Part shown: positions 43,160-52,278 of the stretch, one piece after another
Layout of the letters: every line of letters starts with the position of its first letter
How positions within the stretch are numbered: position 1 is the stretch's first letter
DNA from: Meridianimaribacter flavus
GTDB lineage: Bacteria; Bacteroidota; Bacteroidia; Flavobacteriales; Flavobacteriaceae
Assembly (NCBI RefSeq): GCF_004366715.1
Contig: NZ_SOQZ01000004.1
Location: 1-64,000, forward strand
Direction of reading: 5' to 3'
DNA: 64,000 nt
Made by a program: the position numbers and the translations under genes
Notes under the pieces: generated by a model
What the model was told of the DNA's origin: nothing
Database searches by the model: none
The model's input: only the letters and a program-made list of their open reading frames with translations

Positions 43160-43450
43160 TTATTCAGATAATTGCGCAATACAATGGTCAATATCCCTGA
43201 TTAATGTATTTATTTTGAGCTTAGTTTCTCTATTATCTTCGCCACTGCCAAGTAATGAATTTGCCATTTTTAGAGCTTCATACTTTTCAACCCAAGAACT
43301 TATTTCTTCTTGTTGTTGAATATTTTTTTGTTGTTGTACTGCTAATTCTTCTGAAAGTTTAGCATTGGTTTGCCTTAAAACCTCTAGTTTGTGCAAAACC
43401 TTGCTAATTTTATTCTCTAAAGAATCTACAATATCTTCAATTTTACTCAT
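43160..43450 (-). CDS. Small coiled-coil protein upstream of zapA
   Basis: 96 residues with almost continuous heptad pattern (IEDIVDSLENKISKVLHKLEVLR, then AKLSEELAVQQQKNIQQQEEI). There is no signal peptide. By size and position before zapA it resembles the ZapB-like coiled-coil partners of the divisome, but no sequence motif proves it. It has its own well-formed promoter (43475-43505) and probably shares an mRNA with zapA. Confidence 0.78.
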   Translation of the reverse strand: MSKIEDIVDSLENKISKVLHKLEVLRQTNAKLSEELAVQQQKNIQQQEEISSWVEKYEALKMANSLLGSGEDNRETKLKINTLIRDIDHCIAQLSE

Positions 43451-43474
43451 TTACAAATTTCAATACTGTTGAAA

Positions 43475-43505
43475 CAAAGTTAACATACCAAATCAAAAAT
43501 TACAA
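43475..43505 (-). promoter_or_regulatory. Promoter of the coiled-coil/zapA/6S group
   Basis: On the minus strand TTG (43505-43503), exactly 20 bases, then TAACTTTG (43482-43475). This is a good Bacteroidota promoter, ending 24 bases before the ATG at 43450. Confidence 0.75.
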
Positions 43506-43631
43506 TTGTTTTACAATAAATTTTAAAATATTTAATTAATAGTATGATAAGCAATCAATATTTTATGAATAACTCTTTATGCTTTTGAAGATTACATTCA
43601 AATTAATATTTTAGCTATTATAATTCCATAT

Positions 43632-45323
43632 ATGAAATACCTTTTTTTAATCCTTTTTTGCTCGCAATTCTATAGTGCTTACGCACAATACCCTCAAGAT
43701 TACTTTAGGAATCCTTTGGATATTGACCTTGTTTTATCTGGTACATTTGCTGAGTTGCGTTCTAACCACTTTCACTCAGGATTAGACATTAAAACACAAC
43801 AACGCACAGGCTTAAAGGTTTATGCTGCTGCTGAAGGTTATGTGAGCAGAATTAAAATATCACATTATGGTTATGGTAAAGCGTTGTACATTACTCATCC
43901 TAATGGATATACTACGGTTTATGCACATTTAGAGAAATTTTCGCCAAGAATTGAAGAATACATCAAGCAGTGTCAATACCAAAAAGAAACTTATGAAGTA
44001 GAGGTCTTCCCTACTCCTGACGAGCTTCCTATTACAACTGACGAAATGGTTGCGTTCTCAGGAAACTCAGGGTCTTCTGGCGGACCACATTTACACTTCG
44101 AAATTAGAGATAATGCTGAAAGACCTATAAACCCAATGCTCTTTGGCATGGATGTAAAAGATTCTAAAAAGCCTTTAATTTCTGGTATTTATGCGTATCC
44201 TAAAGACGAAAATTCGCATGTGAACAATTCAAAAAAACGTGTTGAACTGAGATTAATACCAAATAAAAATGGTGATTATTCCGTTGAAAGTGTTGAAGCT
44301 TATGGAAATATTGGGTTTGGTATAGTAAGTTATGACCAATTAGATGGAGCCAATAATAAAAATGGTGTTAGTAACATTCAAACCTTTTTTAATGGCAACA
44401 AGAGTTTTGAAATGGATTTTAAGCGTTTTAGTTTTAACGAAACCAAACACATCAATCGTTATATAGATTTTGAAATCTACAAAACCAAACGCTCAAGAGT
44501 TCAAAAATTATTTGCACAATCTGGTAATACACTTAGCATGCTTAAAGATTTAGATAATAATGGGTATTTAATTGTTGAGGACAGCACATCTTCGGTTTAT
44601 AAAATTAGAGTTAAAGATTTTAAAGACAACGATGCGTGGATTACCATTCCTATTATTGGAAAAAAAGAAGTCAAAAAAGAACAAGAAGAACTCAACGATA
44701 TTAAACCGTTACACTTTGCGTATGCCAACCAAGTGACTACTTTAGAAAAAGGTAATGTTTCAGTTTATATTCCTAGCAATACGTTTTACGACGACCTTCA
44801 CTTAGATTTTAATGTTAGTAGCGACACCCTATTAATGCATAAAGATGTGGTGCCATTACTTAAAAGCTACACCATAAATTATGACATAAGTAATTATAAC
44901 AATGTTGATAAAGACAAACTGTTTATTGCTGAACTTGTTGGGTATTACCAAAGACCATCTTATGTACATACAACCCGAAAAGGAGATGTGCTTTCAGCTA
45001 GAACAAAATCCTTAGGAACATTTGCTTTACAAAGCGATTTAGTAGCTCCTACTATTACTCCTGTTAATTTTACCAATGGTAAGTGGATGAGTAAATCTTC
45101 CGAATTGAAAGTGAAAATAGCCGATGATATTTCAGGTATTAGTAATTACAGAGCTACTGTAAACGGAAAATGGATTTTAATGGAGTATGAATACAAAACA
45201 GGTGTATTAACCCATAATTTTGACGATGGTATTGTTACTGATACCGAAAATAAATTAAAAATAATTGTTACTGATAATGTAGGAAATAGTTCTACTTTTG
45301 AAGCAACCTTTTTCAGAAAATAA
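43632..45323 (+). CDS. M23-family metallopeptidase (LytM-type), secreted
   Basis: 563 residues. A signal peptide ends at AYAQ (~19). An M23 domain covers ~25-165, with zinc ligands in HFHSGLDI (HxxxD) and HLHFEIRD and with the usual YGKALYITHPNGYTTVYAHL core. It is followed by ~390 residues of beta-sandwich-like sequence. Such enzymes cut peptidoglycan cross-links or act as divisome activators in the periplasm. All metal ligands are intact, so it should be active. A TonB-dependent receptor gene follows after 12 bases. Confidence 0.92.
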   Translation: MKYLFLILFCSQFYSAYAQYPQDYFRNPLDIDLVLSGTFAELRSNHFHSGLDIKTQQRTGLKVYAAAEGYVSRIKISHYGYGKALYITHPNGYTTVYAHLEKFSPRIEEYIKQCQYQKETYEVEVFPTPDELPITTDEMVAFSGNSGSSGGPHLHFEIRDNAERPINPMLFGMDVKDSKKPLISGIYAYPKDENSHVNNSKKRVELRLIPNKNGDYSVESVEAYGNIGFGIVSYDQLDGANNKNGVSNIQTFFNGNKSFEMDFKRFSFNETKHINRYIDFEIYKTKRSRVQKLFAQSGNTLSMLKDLDNNGYLIVEDSTSSVYKIRVKDFKDNDAWITIPIIGKKEVKKEQEELNDIKPLHFAYANQVTTLEKGNVSVYIPSNTFYDDLHLDFNVSSDTLLMHKDVVPLLKSYTINYDISNYNNVDKDKLFIAELVGYYQRPSYVHTTRKGDVLSARTKSLGTFALQSDLVAPTITPVNFTNGKWMSKSSELKVKIADDISGISNYRATVNGKWILMEYEYKTGVLTHNFDDGIVTDTENKLKIIVTDNVGNSSTFEATFFRK

Positions 45324-45335
45324 AATTTACAGCAT

Positions 45336-47801
45336 TTGAAACCACTTACCAACTATCTACTTTTGTTTTTCTTCGCCATGTCTACAATGGCTTTTTCACA
45401 AAACGCTACCATTAGAGGTGTAATACTGGATGAAAACGATACTCCTATTTATGATGTAAATATCAAAGCAGGTGATTTAGGAACAGCAACAAACATAAAC
45501 GGGTTTTACGAACTAAAAATACCAGCCAACCAAGACGTAACTATTGTTTTTACACATTTATCACATAAACCAATAACACAAACTTTTAACCTAAAAAGTG
45601 GTCAAGAACTGGAATTTAACCCAGTAATGAAAGTTGATGTAGAGCAAATAGGTGTTGTTGTAATTAACACAAACACAAGACAATCAGTAACTGGAGTAAC
45701 CACAATAGCTCCCGAAATGATTAGAACCATAAAAGGTGCGCAACCAGGAGTTGAAAACATCTTAAAAACCTTACCAGGTGTAAATATTTCCAATGAATTG
45801 AGTACACAATATTCAGTAAGAGGTGGAAATTTTGATGAAAACTTGGTATATGTTAACGAAATTGAAGTGTATCGTCCGTTTTTAATTCGTTCAGGTCAAC
45901 AAGAAGGATTGAGTTTTGTGAATACTGACTTGGTTCAAAATGTAGATTTTTCAGCTGGTGGTTTTCAAGCAAAGTATGGAGACAAACTATCTTCGGTATT
46001 AGATATTACGTATCGAAATCCAATAAAGTTTGGTTTAAGAGCAGACTTAAGCTTACTTGGAGGAAGTATTGCTGCTGAAACTGTGAGTAAAGACTCTAAG
46101 TTTTCAGGTATTGTAGGGTTGCGCTATAGAGACAATAGTCTTTTAATAAACTCTTTAGAAACCGAAACTAATGTAGTTCCTGTTTTTGCAGATGCTCAAA
46201 CCTATTTAACGTATAAGTTTTCTGATAAATTTCATTTAAATTTCCTTGGAAACCTTTCACTTAACAAATACGATTTTAAACCTCAAAACAGACAAACCAA
46301 CTTTGGTACTATAGATAATCCTGTAGCTTTATTGGTGTTTTATGAAGGTCAAGAAAAAGACCGTTACCAAACTGCTTTTGGAGCATTTAAAACTAATTAT
46401 TTTGTAAATGATGACCTAACCTTAAAACTCATTACTTCTGCGTATCACACGACTGAAGAGGAATACTTTGATATTTTAGCACAATACAGACTAGGTGAAG
46501 TCAATAGCAATATTGGAGACGAAGACTTAGGTGAAGTGGAGTTTAGCGAAGGTATTGGCTCTCAACTTACGCATGCTAGAAATAACCTTGATGCTGTAAT
46601 TGTAAATGTTGAGCACAAAGGAGACTATAAAATTGATGAAGAAAGCACACTTGAGTGGTCAACAAAATATACTCATGAAGATATTAGAGACCGTCTAGTA
46701 GAATGGGAAGTTATTGATAGTGCAGGTTTTTCAATAAACCCACCAAATATTGATGCGTTTAACGATCAACCTTACTCGCCTTACGAAGGACCACTTGTCG
46801 CATTCCAAAATGTAAGAGCAACCAATAAAGTACTTATTGATCGTTTACAAGCCTATTTACAATATAGCAAGCGTACAAAACTAGGAGAACACGACGTGTT
46901 TTATAACGCTGGAGTACGTGTGCACAACTGGAATGTTAGTGGTGACGCTATTGAAAGTAAAAGCCATACAGTATTTAGTCCAAGAGCTCAATTTGCCATA
47001 AAACCAAATTGGGAAAAAGACATGCTATTTAGGTTTGCTGCTGGTATGTACTACCAACCTCCTTTTTATAGAGAATTAAGAGACTCTTCTGGTGTAGTAC
47101 AACCAGATGTAAAAGCACAAAAATCAGTTCATTTTGTATTAGGAAACGAATACAGTTTTGAACTTTGGGACAGACCGTTTAAACTTGTATCTGAAGCCTA
47201 TTACAAAAATCTGTCTGATGTAAACCCATACACTTTAGAAAACGTTCGTATTCGTTATAGAGCAAAAAACAATGCTAAAGCCTATGCTTATGGTCTTGAC
47301 TTAAGACTTAATGGTGAGTTTGTAAAAGGTACAGAAAGCTGGTTTAGTTTTAGCTACCTTAAAACCGAAGAAAACATTGAAGACAGAGGATATATTGCAA
47401 GACCAACAGATCAACGTTTAAAATTTGGAGTACTGTTTCAAGATTATGTACCAAGTATTCCTGATTTAAAAATGTACCTTAATTTGGTTTATAACACAGG
47501 TGTTCCAGGAGGTTCACCAAGTTATGCTGACCCATACGACTACCAAAACAGATTGAGAGACTACAAACGTGCCGATTTAGGTATAAGCTATGTGCTTGTT
47601 GACCAAAACAAAACCTATAATAGTAGTTGGAAACGTCATTTTAAAGAACTTACCATAGGTTTTGAAATCTTTAATATGTTTGACGTACAAAACTCAATTA
47701 CCAATACTTGGGTAAGAGATGTGTATAGTAAGCGTCAATATGCTATTCCAAATTACTTAACACCAAGAGTATTTAATGTAAGGTTGTCTACTCGATTTTA
47801 G
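45336..47801 (+). CDS. TonB-dependent outer-membrane receptor (TTG start)
   Basis: 821 residues. A signal peptide ends at AFSQ. A carboxypeptidase-like CarbopepD_reg domain (~22-110, ATIRGVILDENDTPIYDVNI) is followed by the plug domain (TLPGVNISNELSTQYSVRGGNFDENLVYVNEIEVY) and a barrel ending in RVFNVRLSTRF. The start is TTG, needed to include the signal peptide; no ATG in frame fits. Substrate unknown. There is no SusD partner next to it, so polysaccharide uptake is not indicated. Probably cotranscribed with the M23 gene. Confidence 0.92.
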   Translation: MKPLTNYLLLFFFAMSTMAFSQNATIRGVILDENDTPIYDVNIKAGDLGTATNINGFYELKIPANQDVTIVFTHLSHKPITQTFNLKSGQELEFNPVMKVDVEQIGVVVINTNTRQSVTGVTTIAPEMIRTIKGAQPGVENILKTLPGVNISNELSTQYSVRGGNFDENLVYVNEIEVYRPFLIRSGQQEGLSFVNTDLVQNVDFSAGGFQAKYGDKLSSVLDITYRNPIKFGLRADLSLLGGSIAAETVSKDSKFSGIVGLRYRDNSLLINSLETETNVVPVFADAQTYLTYKFSDKFHLNFLGNLSLNKYDFKPQNRQTNFGTIDNPVALLVFYEGQEKDRYQTAFGAFKTNYFVNDDLTLKLITSAYHTTEEEYFDILAQYRLGEVNSNIGDEDLGEVEFSEGIGSQLTHARNNLDAVIVNVEHKGDYKIDEESTLEWSTKYTHEDIRDRLVEWEVIDSAGFSINPPNIDAFNDQPYSPYEGPLVAFQNVRATNKVLIDRLQAYLQYSKRTKLGEHDVFYNAGVRVHNWNVSGDAIESKSHTVFSPRAQFAIKPNWEKDMLFRFAAGMYYQPPFYRELRDSSGVVQPDVKAQKSVHFVLGNEYSFELWDRPFKLVSEAYYKNLSDVNPYTLENVRIRYRAKNNAKAYAYGLDLRLNGEFVKGTESWFSFSYLKTEENIEDRGYIARPTDQRLKFGVLFQDYVPSIPDLKMYLNLVYNTGVPGGSPSYADPYDYQNRLRDYKRADLGISYVLVDQNKTYNSSWKRHFKELTIGFEIFNMFDVQNSITNTWVRDVYSKRQYAIPNYLTPRVFNVRLSTRF

Positions 47802-47807
47802 AGGAAT

Positions 47808-48428
47808 ATGATGCGGAAAATATTGTTTCCAATAATAGCATTAATACTTTTCTCTAGCTGCAAATCAGAAAGTAAAGAAAGAGAAAACACATTAGCAAGT
47901 AATAAAACTACTTCTAAAGCATCTAAGCTAACTGAACAATACAACCTATTTGTTGACCAATTTCCAATAATTGAAACTCCTATTAAAATAAAAGCTTGTG
48001 ATGATGATTTTAGTGAGTTTATCCAATTAAACGACACAAACAACATTCTTGGTAGAGAAGAATTCAATTACATCTATGGAAAAATTAAAATTAATAAAGA
48101 GTATATTGCTGTAATAACACTAGAAGAAGCTGAGTGTTTTATGCCAATATTAACAACTTTCAAGAGTAATGGTGAAATAGTTAATTCAAAAGAATTGATG
48201 ATTGGACGTTGTGGATCTGACCCATGTTTTGAATGTGAAGAATTAATGGAAATAGATAATGATTTAAATATTTATGTTGCTTTTAATTCTCGTTATTTTA
48301 ATTGTGATGAAAATGGAAACGAAATAATAGGAACTGATAAAAAAGAAGTTATTTACAAAACAGGAAAAATCACAAAAGAAGGAATTATTAAGTTAACAAA
48401 TGAAGTAAAAAAACAAAACCCTGATTAA
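47808..48428 (+). CDS. Lipoprotein of unknown function
   Basis: 206 residues. Lipobox LFSSC (Cys18) follows a short hydrophobic stretch, so it is a predicted lipoprotein. The mature chain has Cys in KACDDDF, EECF, GRCGSDPCFECEE and YFNCDENG, a pattern suggesting disulfides. No family is recognised. The start is one of two consecutive ATGs, 6 bases beyond the TonB receptor stop and after a gagg stretch. It is likely expressed with the receptor. Confidence 0.7.
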   Translation: MMRKILFPIIALILFSSCKSESKERENTLASNKTTSKASKLTEQYNLFVDQFPIIETPIKIKACDDDFSEFIQLNDTNNILGREEFNYIYGKIKINKEYIAVITLEEAECFMPILTTFKSNGEIVNSKELMIGRCGSDPCFECEELMEIDNDLNIYVAFNSRYFNCDENGNEIIGTDKKEVIYKTGKITKEGIIKLTNEVKKQNPD

Positions 48429-48476
48429 ACTATAACCAAGGTTTTTCTATTAGTACTAGGTAAAAATTTAATACCT

Positions 48477-49217
48477 TTAAATTTTAGTAAATTTAGCAGT
48501 CATATCGGTTGTAGATTTTTGACCTTCAATACTCATCGTCATATTGATTTTTGATAATGTAGGCATACCAGAATCTCTATCTATATCCATAGTTCCAGTA
48601 ATATCACCAGAAGCAGTACCCGAAATACTACCAGAAATATCAACTAAAACATTATTACGATTGATAGCTTTCACTTTGTATATAAAGTTAAACGTCATTG
48701 CGTTATCGACCTTAGTTTTTGTCCAAGTATCACCAACAGCAACTTCCTCTTTAGGGTAAATTACACTACCTGATTGATCTGCAAAGTCTGCAGCACCTTC
48801 AATGTCACTAGGCTCAACTCTAGTTTCTAAAATATTACCTAAATTATCACCTTTAGTTATAATTGTTGCCGATAACATAGGTTCCAATCGAGTCTTCATC
48901 ATTTGTCCTGTTTCATCTAATTCATCATGTTTTTTATTTGTATCATAAGATACAGCCAATTGATCTTGTCTCATATCCATTGCCATTCTAGTAATTTTCG
49001 CATTACTTTCATAGGTGTCACCAGTGACCTTAGTTATATCATACTGCATATCTATTTGCATATCATTGGTTATAATATCATCACCAATTACTTGCGACAT
49101 GCTCATACTCATAGCATATTTTTGTCCTTCAACATAATTTAAACGAAGTAACACTTTTTCTTGCGCAGCACTTAGCATGCTTACACCTAACAAAAGCAGT
49201 ATTAAAATTTTTTTCAT
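48477..49217 (-). CDS. DUF6263-family exported protein
   Basis: 246 residues. A signal peptide ends at SAAQ. The mature domain starts with LLRLNYVEGQKYAMSMSM, a Met/Gln-rich strand, and continues with DTWTK near the middle and a C-terminal strand series (GSISGTASGDITGTMDID), matching the DUF6263 pattern common in flavobacteria. The biological role is unknown. Its 5' side faces the cassette-like insert beginning near 49289. Confidence 0.72.
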   Translation of the reverse strand: MKKILILLLLGVSMLSAAQEKVLLRLNYVEGQKYAMSMSMSQVIGDDIITNDMQIDMQYDITKVTGDTYESNAKITRMAMDMRQDQLAVSYDTNKKHDELDETGQMMKTRLEPMLSATIITKGDNLGNILETRVEPSDIEGAADFADQSGSVIYPKEEVAVGDTWTKTKVDNAMTFNFIYKVKAINRNNVLVDISGSISGTASGDITGTMDIDRDSGMPTLSKINMTMSIEGQKSTTDMTAKFTKI

Positions 49218-49288
49218 CTTTATTGATTTGTGGTTAATTATTTGAAAGCTAATATAGATAAAATAAAAAGACTACTTACAGTAATGTC

Positions 49289-49321
49289 TTGTAACAACTT
49301 AATTGAAAAATAGTATCTTTA
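49289..49321 (+). promoter_or_regulatory. Putative promoter of the cassette gene at 49372
   Basis: TTG (49289-49291), 22 bases, then TATCTTTA (49314-49321), one mismatch from the Bacteroidota -7 consensus; the ATG is 50 bases downstream. Confidence 0.45.
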
Positions 49322-49328
49322 ATCCAAG

Positions 49329-49366
49329 TAACTGACGGTTATACGAGACTGTTGTATGCAAGCTGA
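49329..49366 (+). other. Cassette-boundary-like sequence
   Basis: The stretch taactgacggttatacgaga and its continuation gactgttgtatgcaagctga precede the ATG by a few bases and hold an imperfect inverted repeat (atac / gtat). Very similar leaders precede many unrelated orphan genes in Flavobacteriaceae, to my memory, and the following gene ends in gctaacaatg. Both recall recombination sites of gene cassettes. No integrase is in the window. Confidence 0.35.
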
Positions 49367-49371
49367 AAAAA

Positions 49372-49866
49372 ATGAATTCTTTTGACTTAAATGATATTTT
49401 TAAAAAGAATGTAGGTGAATTTATACTTACATTTTCAGAAATTGAATTTGGTCTAGGTGTTATGATTTCATATTTAGAAAATGGAATTCAAGATACCCCT
49501 TTAAAACCTGATATAATTGGACTTAACTTGGATGATAAACGTAAGCGGATTAGAAACGGATTAAAGGAAAATTCAGAATTATCGAAGTTGTGGAGTAAAA
49601 TTGAAGGCAAAATTTCGGATTGTAATGAATTTCGGAGATTAATTGCTCACGGAATTGTATCTAACCATTTACCTAATCCAAGTTTACAAGGTTTGATTAA
49701 GGTAAAAACGAGAAATGGTGTCAAAGGATTTAAATTTAAGGATATTACTAATGAAGAAGTAGAAAAAAAACTTAAAAAACTAATTGATATAAATTCAGGT
49801 AAAATCGGTCTTGGAGTTTTAAATTCTGAAATTAAAGAATGGAAAAAAATAAAAAGTCAGTGCTAA
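49372..49866 (+). CDS. Orphan cassette gene; possible HEPN-like protein
   Basis: 164 residues, no signal peptide. The predicted fold is mostly helical. The segment CNEFRRLIAHGIVSN contains R88-x4-H93, the arrangement typical of HEPN ribonuclease motifs (often R-N-x-x-A-H), in a plausible helix. No other family marker is recognised, so HEPN is a suggestion only. The gene sits in a ~1.1-kb plus-strand island inserted between minus-strand neighbours, with cassette-boundary-like sequence before its ATG and its stop codon forming part of gctaacaatg. Confidence 0.6.
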   Translation: MNSFDLNDIFKKNVGEFILTFSEIEFGLGVMISYLENGIQDTPLKPDIIGLNLDDKRKRIRNGLKENSELSKLWSKIEGKISDCNEFRRLIAHGIVSNHLPNPSLQGLIKVKTRNGVKGFKFKDITNEEVEKKLKKLIDINSGKIGLGVLNSEIKEWKKIKSQC

Positions 49867-49897
49867 CAATGTACAAATGAAATCAATGTAAATAATT

Positions 49898-50401
49898 ATG
49901 AAAAAACAAGTTCTGATAATATTTTTACTTCTGATTTCAATGAAATCTTTTGCTTGCTCTTGCGAATGCAATTGGAATTGTCGATTTGGAGCAATCTCTG
50001 ATAATCAAGAGTTTGTTGCACTAATCAAAGTAATTGAATATTCGGACTTTTTAGAAGAAGAAACCTACGGTTACGATGGAAAAATGCCTTATTCAATGAC
50101 AGTTGAAGTGGTTAAAAAGTATAAAGGTTCTGAATCTCGAAAAAGATTTAAAGTTTGGGGAGATAACGGAATTCTATGTCGACCATATATTACAGAATTT
50201 GAAGTTGGAAAATATTATTTAATTGCACCATCCAAAATAGAAAATGATTTAGATGATGAACAAAATGGAGATTATGATTTTTTCTCTTGTTGGAACGATT
50301 ATTTGAAAGTAGATTATGACAAAAAAATAGCTTATGGAGAATACTCTTGGTGGCGGAAAGAAATAACTCTTGAGAAGTTTGAACAGAAACTCGAAAAATA
50401 A
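49898..50401 (+). CDS. Secreted Cys-rich protein of unknown function, cassette gene
   Basis: 167 residues. A signal peptide (MKKQVLIIFLLLISMKSFA) is followed at once by a Cys-rich start (CSCECNWNCRF) and later single Cys at ILCRPY and FFSCWND. The strand pattern VALIKVIEYSD, TVEVVKKYKGS, KRFKVWGDNG, YYLIAPSK resembles the tissue-inhibitor-of-metalloproteinase-like (NTR) fold seen in secreted proteins starting CxCxC, though this is only a resemblance. It is 31 bases after the gene at 49372 and belongs to the same insert. Confidence 0.65.
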   Translation: MKKQVLIIFLLLISMKSFACSCECNWNCRFGAISDNQEFVALIKVIEYSDFLEEETYGYDGKMPYSMTVEVVKKYKGSESRKRFKVWGDNGILCRPYITEFEVGKYYLIAPSKIENDLDDEQNGDYDFFSCWNDYLKVDYDKKIAYGEYSWWRKEITLEKFEQKLEK

Positions 50402-50427
50402 CTGTTTATGATATAGTTAACTACTTC

Positions 50428-51057
50428 TCAATCTTTCCTTAACCAACCCAATACGCTGGTTTCATCAATAATCCATTTTCCGTTCACTTGTTTTAAACCT
50501 AATTGGTCTCTAGATTGTTTTCCAACGTTTTGTTGTACAATTTCAACATAACTATCTTCTACTCTACTCACAATAGCTACATGTCCATAAGGGTTAAACA
50601 TATTTCCTTTAAAGACAGCCAAATCATTAACTTTTGGTTTACTACTACTACCATTAGTGTATTGTAGTAAATTCCTATCTCTATTGATGCTGCCATCTGC
50701 TATTTCAGTATTAAAAAAATCGACAGCATGTCCATAACTATTAGGCATTTTATGGTTGAGATGTTCGTAGTAATAGCGTTTTACAAATTCAACACACTGC
50801 CATTTTAAACCAAGATTATAACCGTCTTTGGTTAAATGCCTACCAGAAGTATTCCCTATACTTTTATTGTAAATAACATACACTTCGTTAAATACATCTA
50901 GTGTATCACCAATGTTTTTAACCTTAAAGGTTTTAGGAGATTGAGCTGTTAGTTGTTGCAACTCTTGAGTAATCACAACGTCTTGCTTAGGTTCTTGTTT
51001 ACAAGACACAAGCAATAAAGCAACAATAACTACTACAATTGGGTTAGTTTTCAACAA
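50428..51057 (-). CDS. CHAP-domain lipoprotein (putative peptidoglycan amidase)
   Basis: 209 residues. Lipobox LLVSC (Cys19) marks a lipoprotein. The C-terminal CHAP domain (~80-205) has the catalytic Cys in LKWQCVEFVKRYY and His in YGHVAIVSRV, with the expected downstream VEIVQQN. CHAP enzymes are amidases or endopeptidases acting on peptidoglycan or glutathionyl-spermidine. The start ATG lies inside the end of the cysteine desulfurase gene (14-base overlap), so translation is probably coupled. Confidence 0.9.
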   Translation of the reverse strand: MLKTNPIVVVIVALLLVSCKQEPKQDVVITQELQQLTAQSPKTFKVKNIGDTLDVFNEVYVIYNKSIGNTSGRHLTKDGYNLGLKWQCVEFVKRYYYEHLNHKMPNSYGHAVDFFNTEIADGSINRDRNLLQYTNGSSSKPKVNDLAVFKGNMFNPYGHVAIVSRVEDSYVEIVQQNVGKQSRDQLGLKQVNGKWIIDETSVLGWLRKD

Positions 51058-52189
51058 AATCTTTTAAAACCTCTATAACGTAGTCCACTTCGTCTTTAGT
51101 ATTAAAACTACTAAACGAAAAACGTACCGAAGGTTTTTTTAGTTGTTCTTCATCTAGTATTTGAGACAACACATGAGAGCCTAAAGTACTTCCGCTTTGG
51201 CAAGCACTTCCTTTAGAACATGCAATTCCTTTTAAATCCAACTGAAAATGTAACATTGGTGCTTTTTCTGGTGCAATTGGCAAACATACATTAACCAGTG
51301 TGTATGTGCTGCTTTCAAAACACTTACTAGCTCCATTAAAGCTAGCTTGTGGCAAAACATCTTGCAGCTTAGTAATGAAATAATGCTTTAAATCTGATAT
51401 ATAAGCAGTTTCTTCTTCTAGAGTGTTGTAGCTTATATTAAGAGCTTCTTCCATACCTACAATATCGTGTATAGCTTCGGTACCTGCTCTAAAACCACGC
51501 TCTTGCTCTCCTCCAAATACTGATGCTTTTAAACCAGAGTTTTTTCTTATGTAAGCAAATCCTACACCTTTTGGACCATGAAATTTATGTGCACTAGCTG
51601 TAATAAAATCAACAGCTACATCTTGTAAATCTATTTTATAATGTCCAACAGATTGCACAGTATCACTATGAAACAGAGCTCCATTGGCTTTGCACAATTG
51701 CGCAACACGCTTTATGTCTAAAATATTTCCTATTTCGTTATTAACATGCATTAAAGACACTAAAGCTTTTTCAGTAGATGTTAATACCGTTTCTAGATGT
51801 TCAATATCAATGCTACCATCGTCTAACAATGACACAAAATGAAGCGAAACGTTATACTCATTACTCAATGCTTCTAATGTATGTAGTACCGCATGATGCT
51901 CTATTTTGGACGTTATAATATCGGTTACTCCTAAATCTCTTACAGCACTTCTAAGTATTAAATTATCGGCTTCAGTACCACCTGCAGTAAATACAATTTC
52001 TGATGCTAAAGCATTAAAATGTTTAGCAATTGATTTTCTTGAATTTTCAATTAAAGCTTTAGATGACCTACCAAAACTATGTGTAGATGAAGCATTTCCA
52101 AAATTGCTCATCATCACTTCCGTCATCTTATTCACAACCTCTGTACGCATAGGCGTGGTTGCAGCATTATCAAAATACACTTTCTTCAT
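51044..52189 (-). CDS. Cysteine desulfurase (NifS/IscS-like)
   Basis: 381 residues from MKKVYFDNAATTPM. PLP-dependent aminotransferase class V fold with the Schiff-base Lys in SAHKFHGPKGVGF and the sulfur-carrying Cys in the loop IACSKGSACQSGS. It provides persulfide sulfur for Fe-S cluster or thio-cofactor synthesis; since Bacteroidota mostly use Suf, this copy may serve tRNA thiolation. A start six codons upstream (52207) is rejected because the -7 box at 52194-52201 lies inside it. No iscU or sufE is adjacent. Confidence 0.93.
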   Translation of the reverse strand: MKKVYFDNAATTPMRTEVVNKMTEVMMSNFGNASSTHSFGRSSKALIENSRKSIAKHFNALASEIVFTAGGTEADNLILRSAVRDLGVTDIITSKIEHHAVLHTLEALSNEYNVSLHFVSLLDDGSIDIEHLETVLTSTEKALVSLMHVNNEIGNILDIKRVAQLCKANGALFHSDTVQSVGHYKIDLQDVAVDFITASAHKFHGPKGVGFAYIRKNSGLKASVFGGEQERGFRAGTEAIHDIVGMEEALNISYNTLEEETAYISDLKHYFITKLQDVLPQASFNGASKCFESSTYTLVNVCLPIAPEKAPMLHFQLDLKGIACSKGSACQSGSTLGSHVLSQILDEEQLKKPSVRFSFSSFNTKDEVDYVIEVLKDFVEN

Positions 52190-52193
52190 GCTG

Positions 52194-52201
52194 CAAAAAT
52201 A
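52194..52201 (-). promoter_or_regulatory. -7 box directly before the cysteine desulfurase ATG
   Basis: Minus-strand TATTTTTG, a full TAnnTTTG match, separated from the ATG by 4 bases. Transcription from it would start at or next to the initiation codon. Confidence 0.55.
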
Positions 52202-52253
52202 CTTCAAATAAAATTATTTGCATCTTACTGCGTTATAAGTTTATCAAATCTTT

Positions 52254-52261
52254 TATTTTTG
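52254..52261 (+). promoter_or_regulatory. -7 promoter box of the Asp-rich lipoprotein gene
   Basis: TATTTTTG, a full TAnnTTTG match, ends 17 bases before the ATG at 52279. It is divergent from the box at 52194-52201. Confidence 0.55.
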
Positions 52262-52278
52262 TTTCCAAATCAAATACA

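Noticed and set aside
52159-52278. Upstream ATG giving the Asp-rich lipoprotein 40 extra residues
   Set aside because: It would bury the lipoprotein signal and cross the promoter box at 52254-52261.
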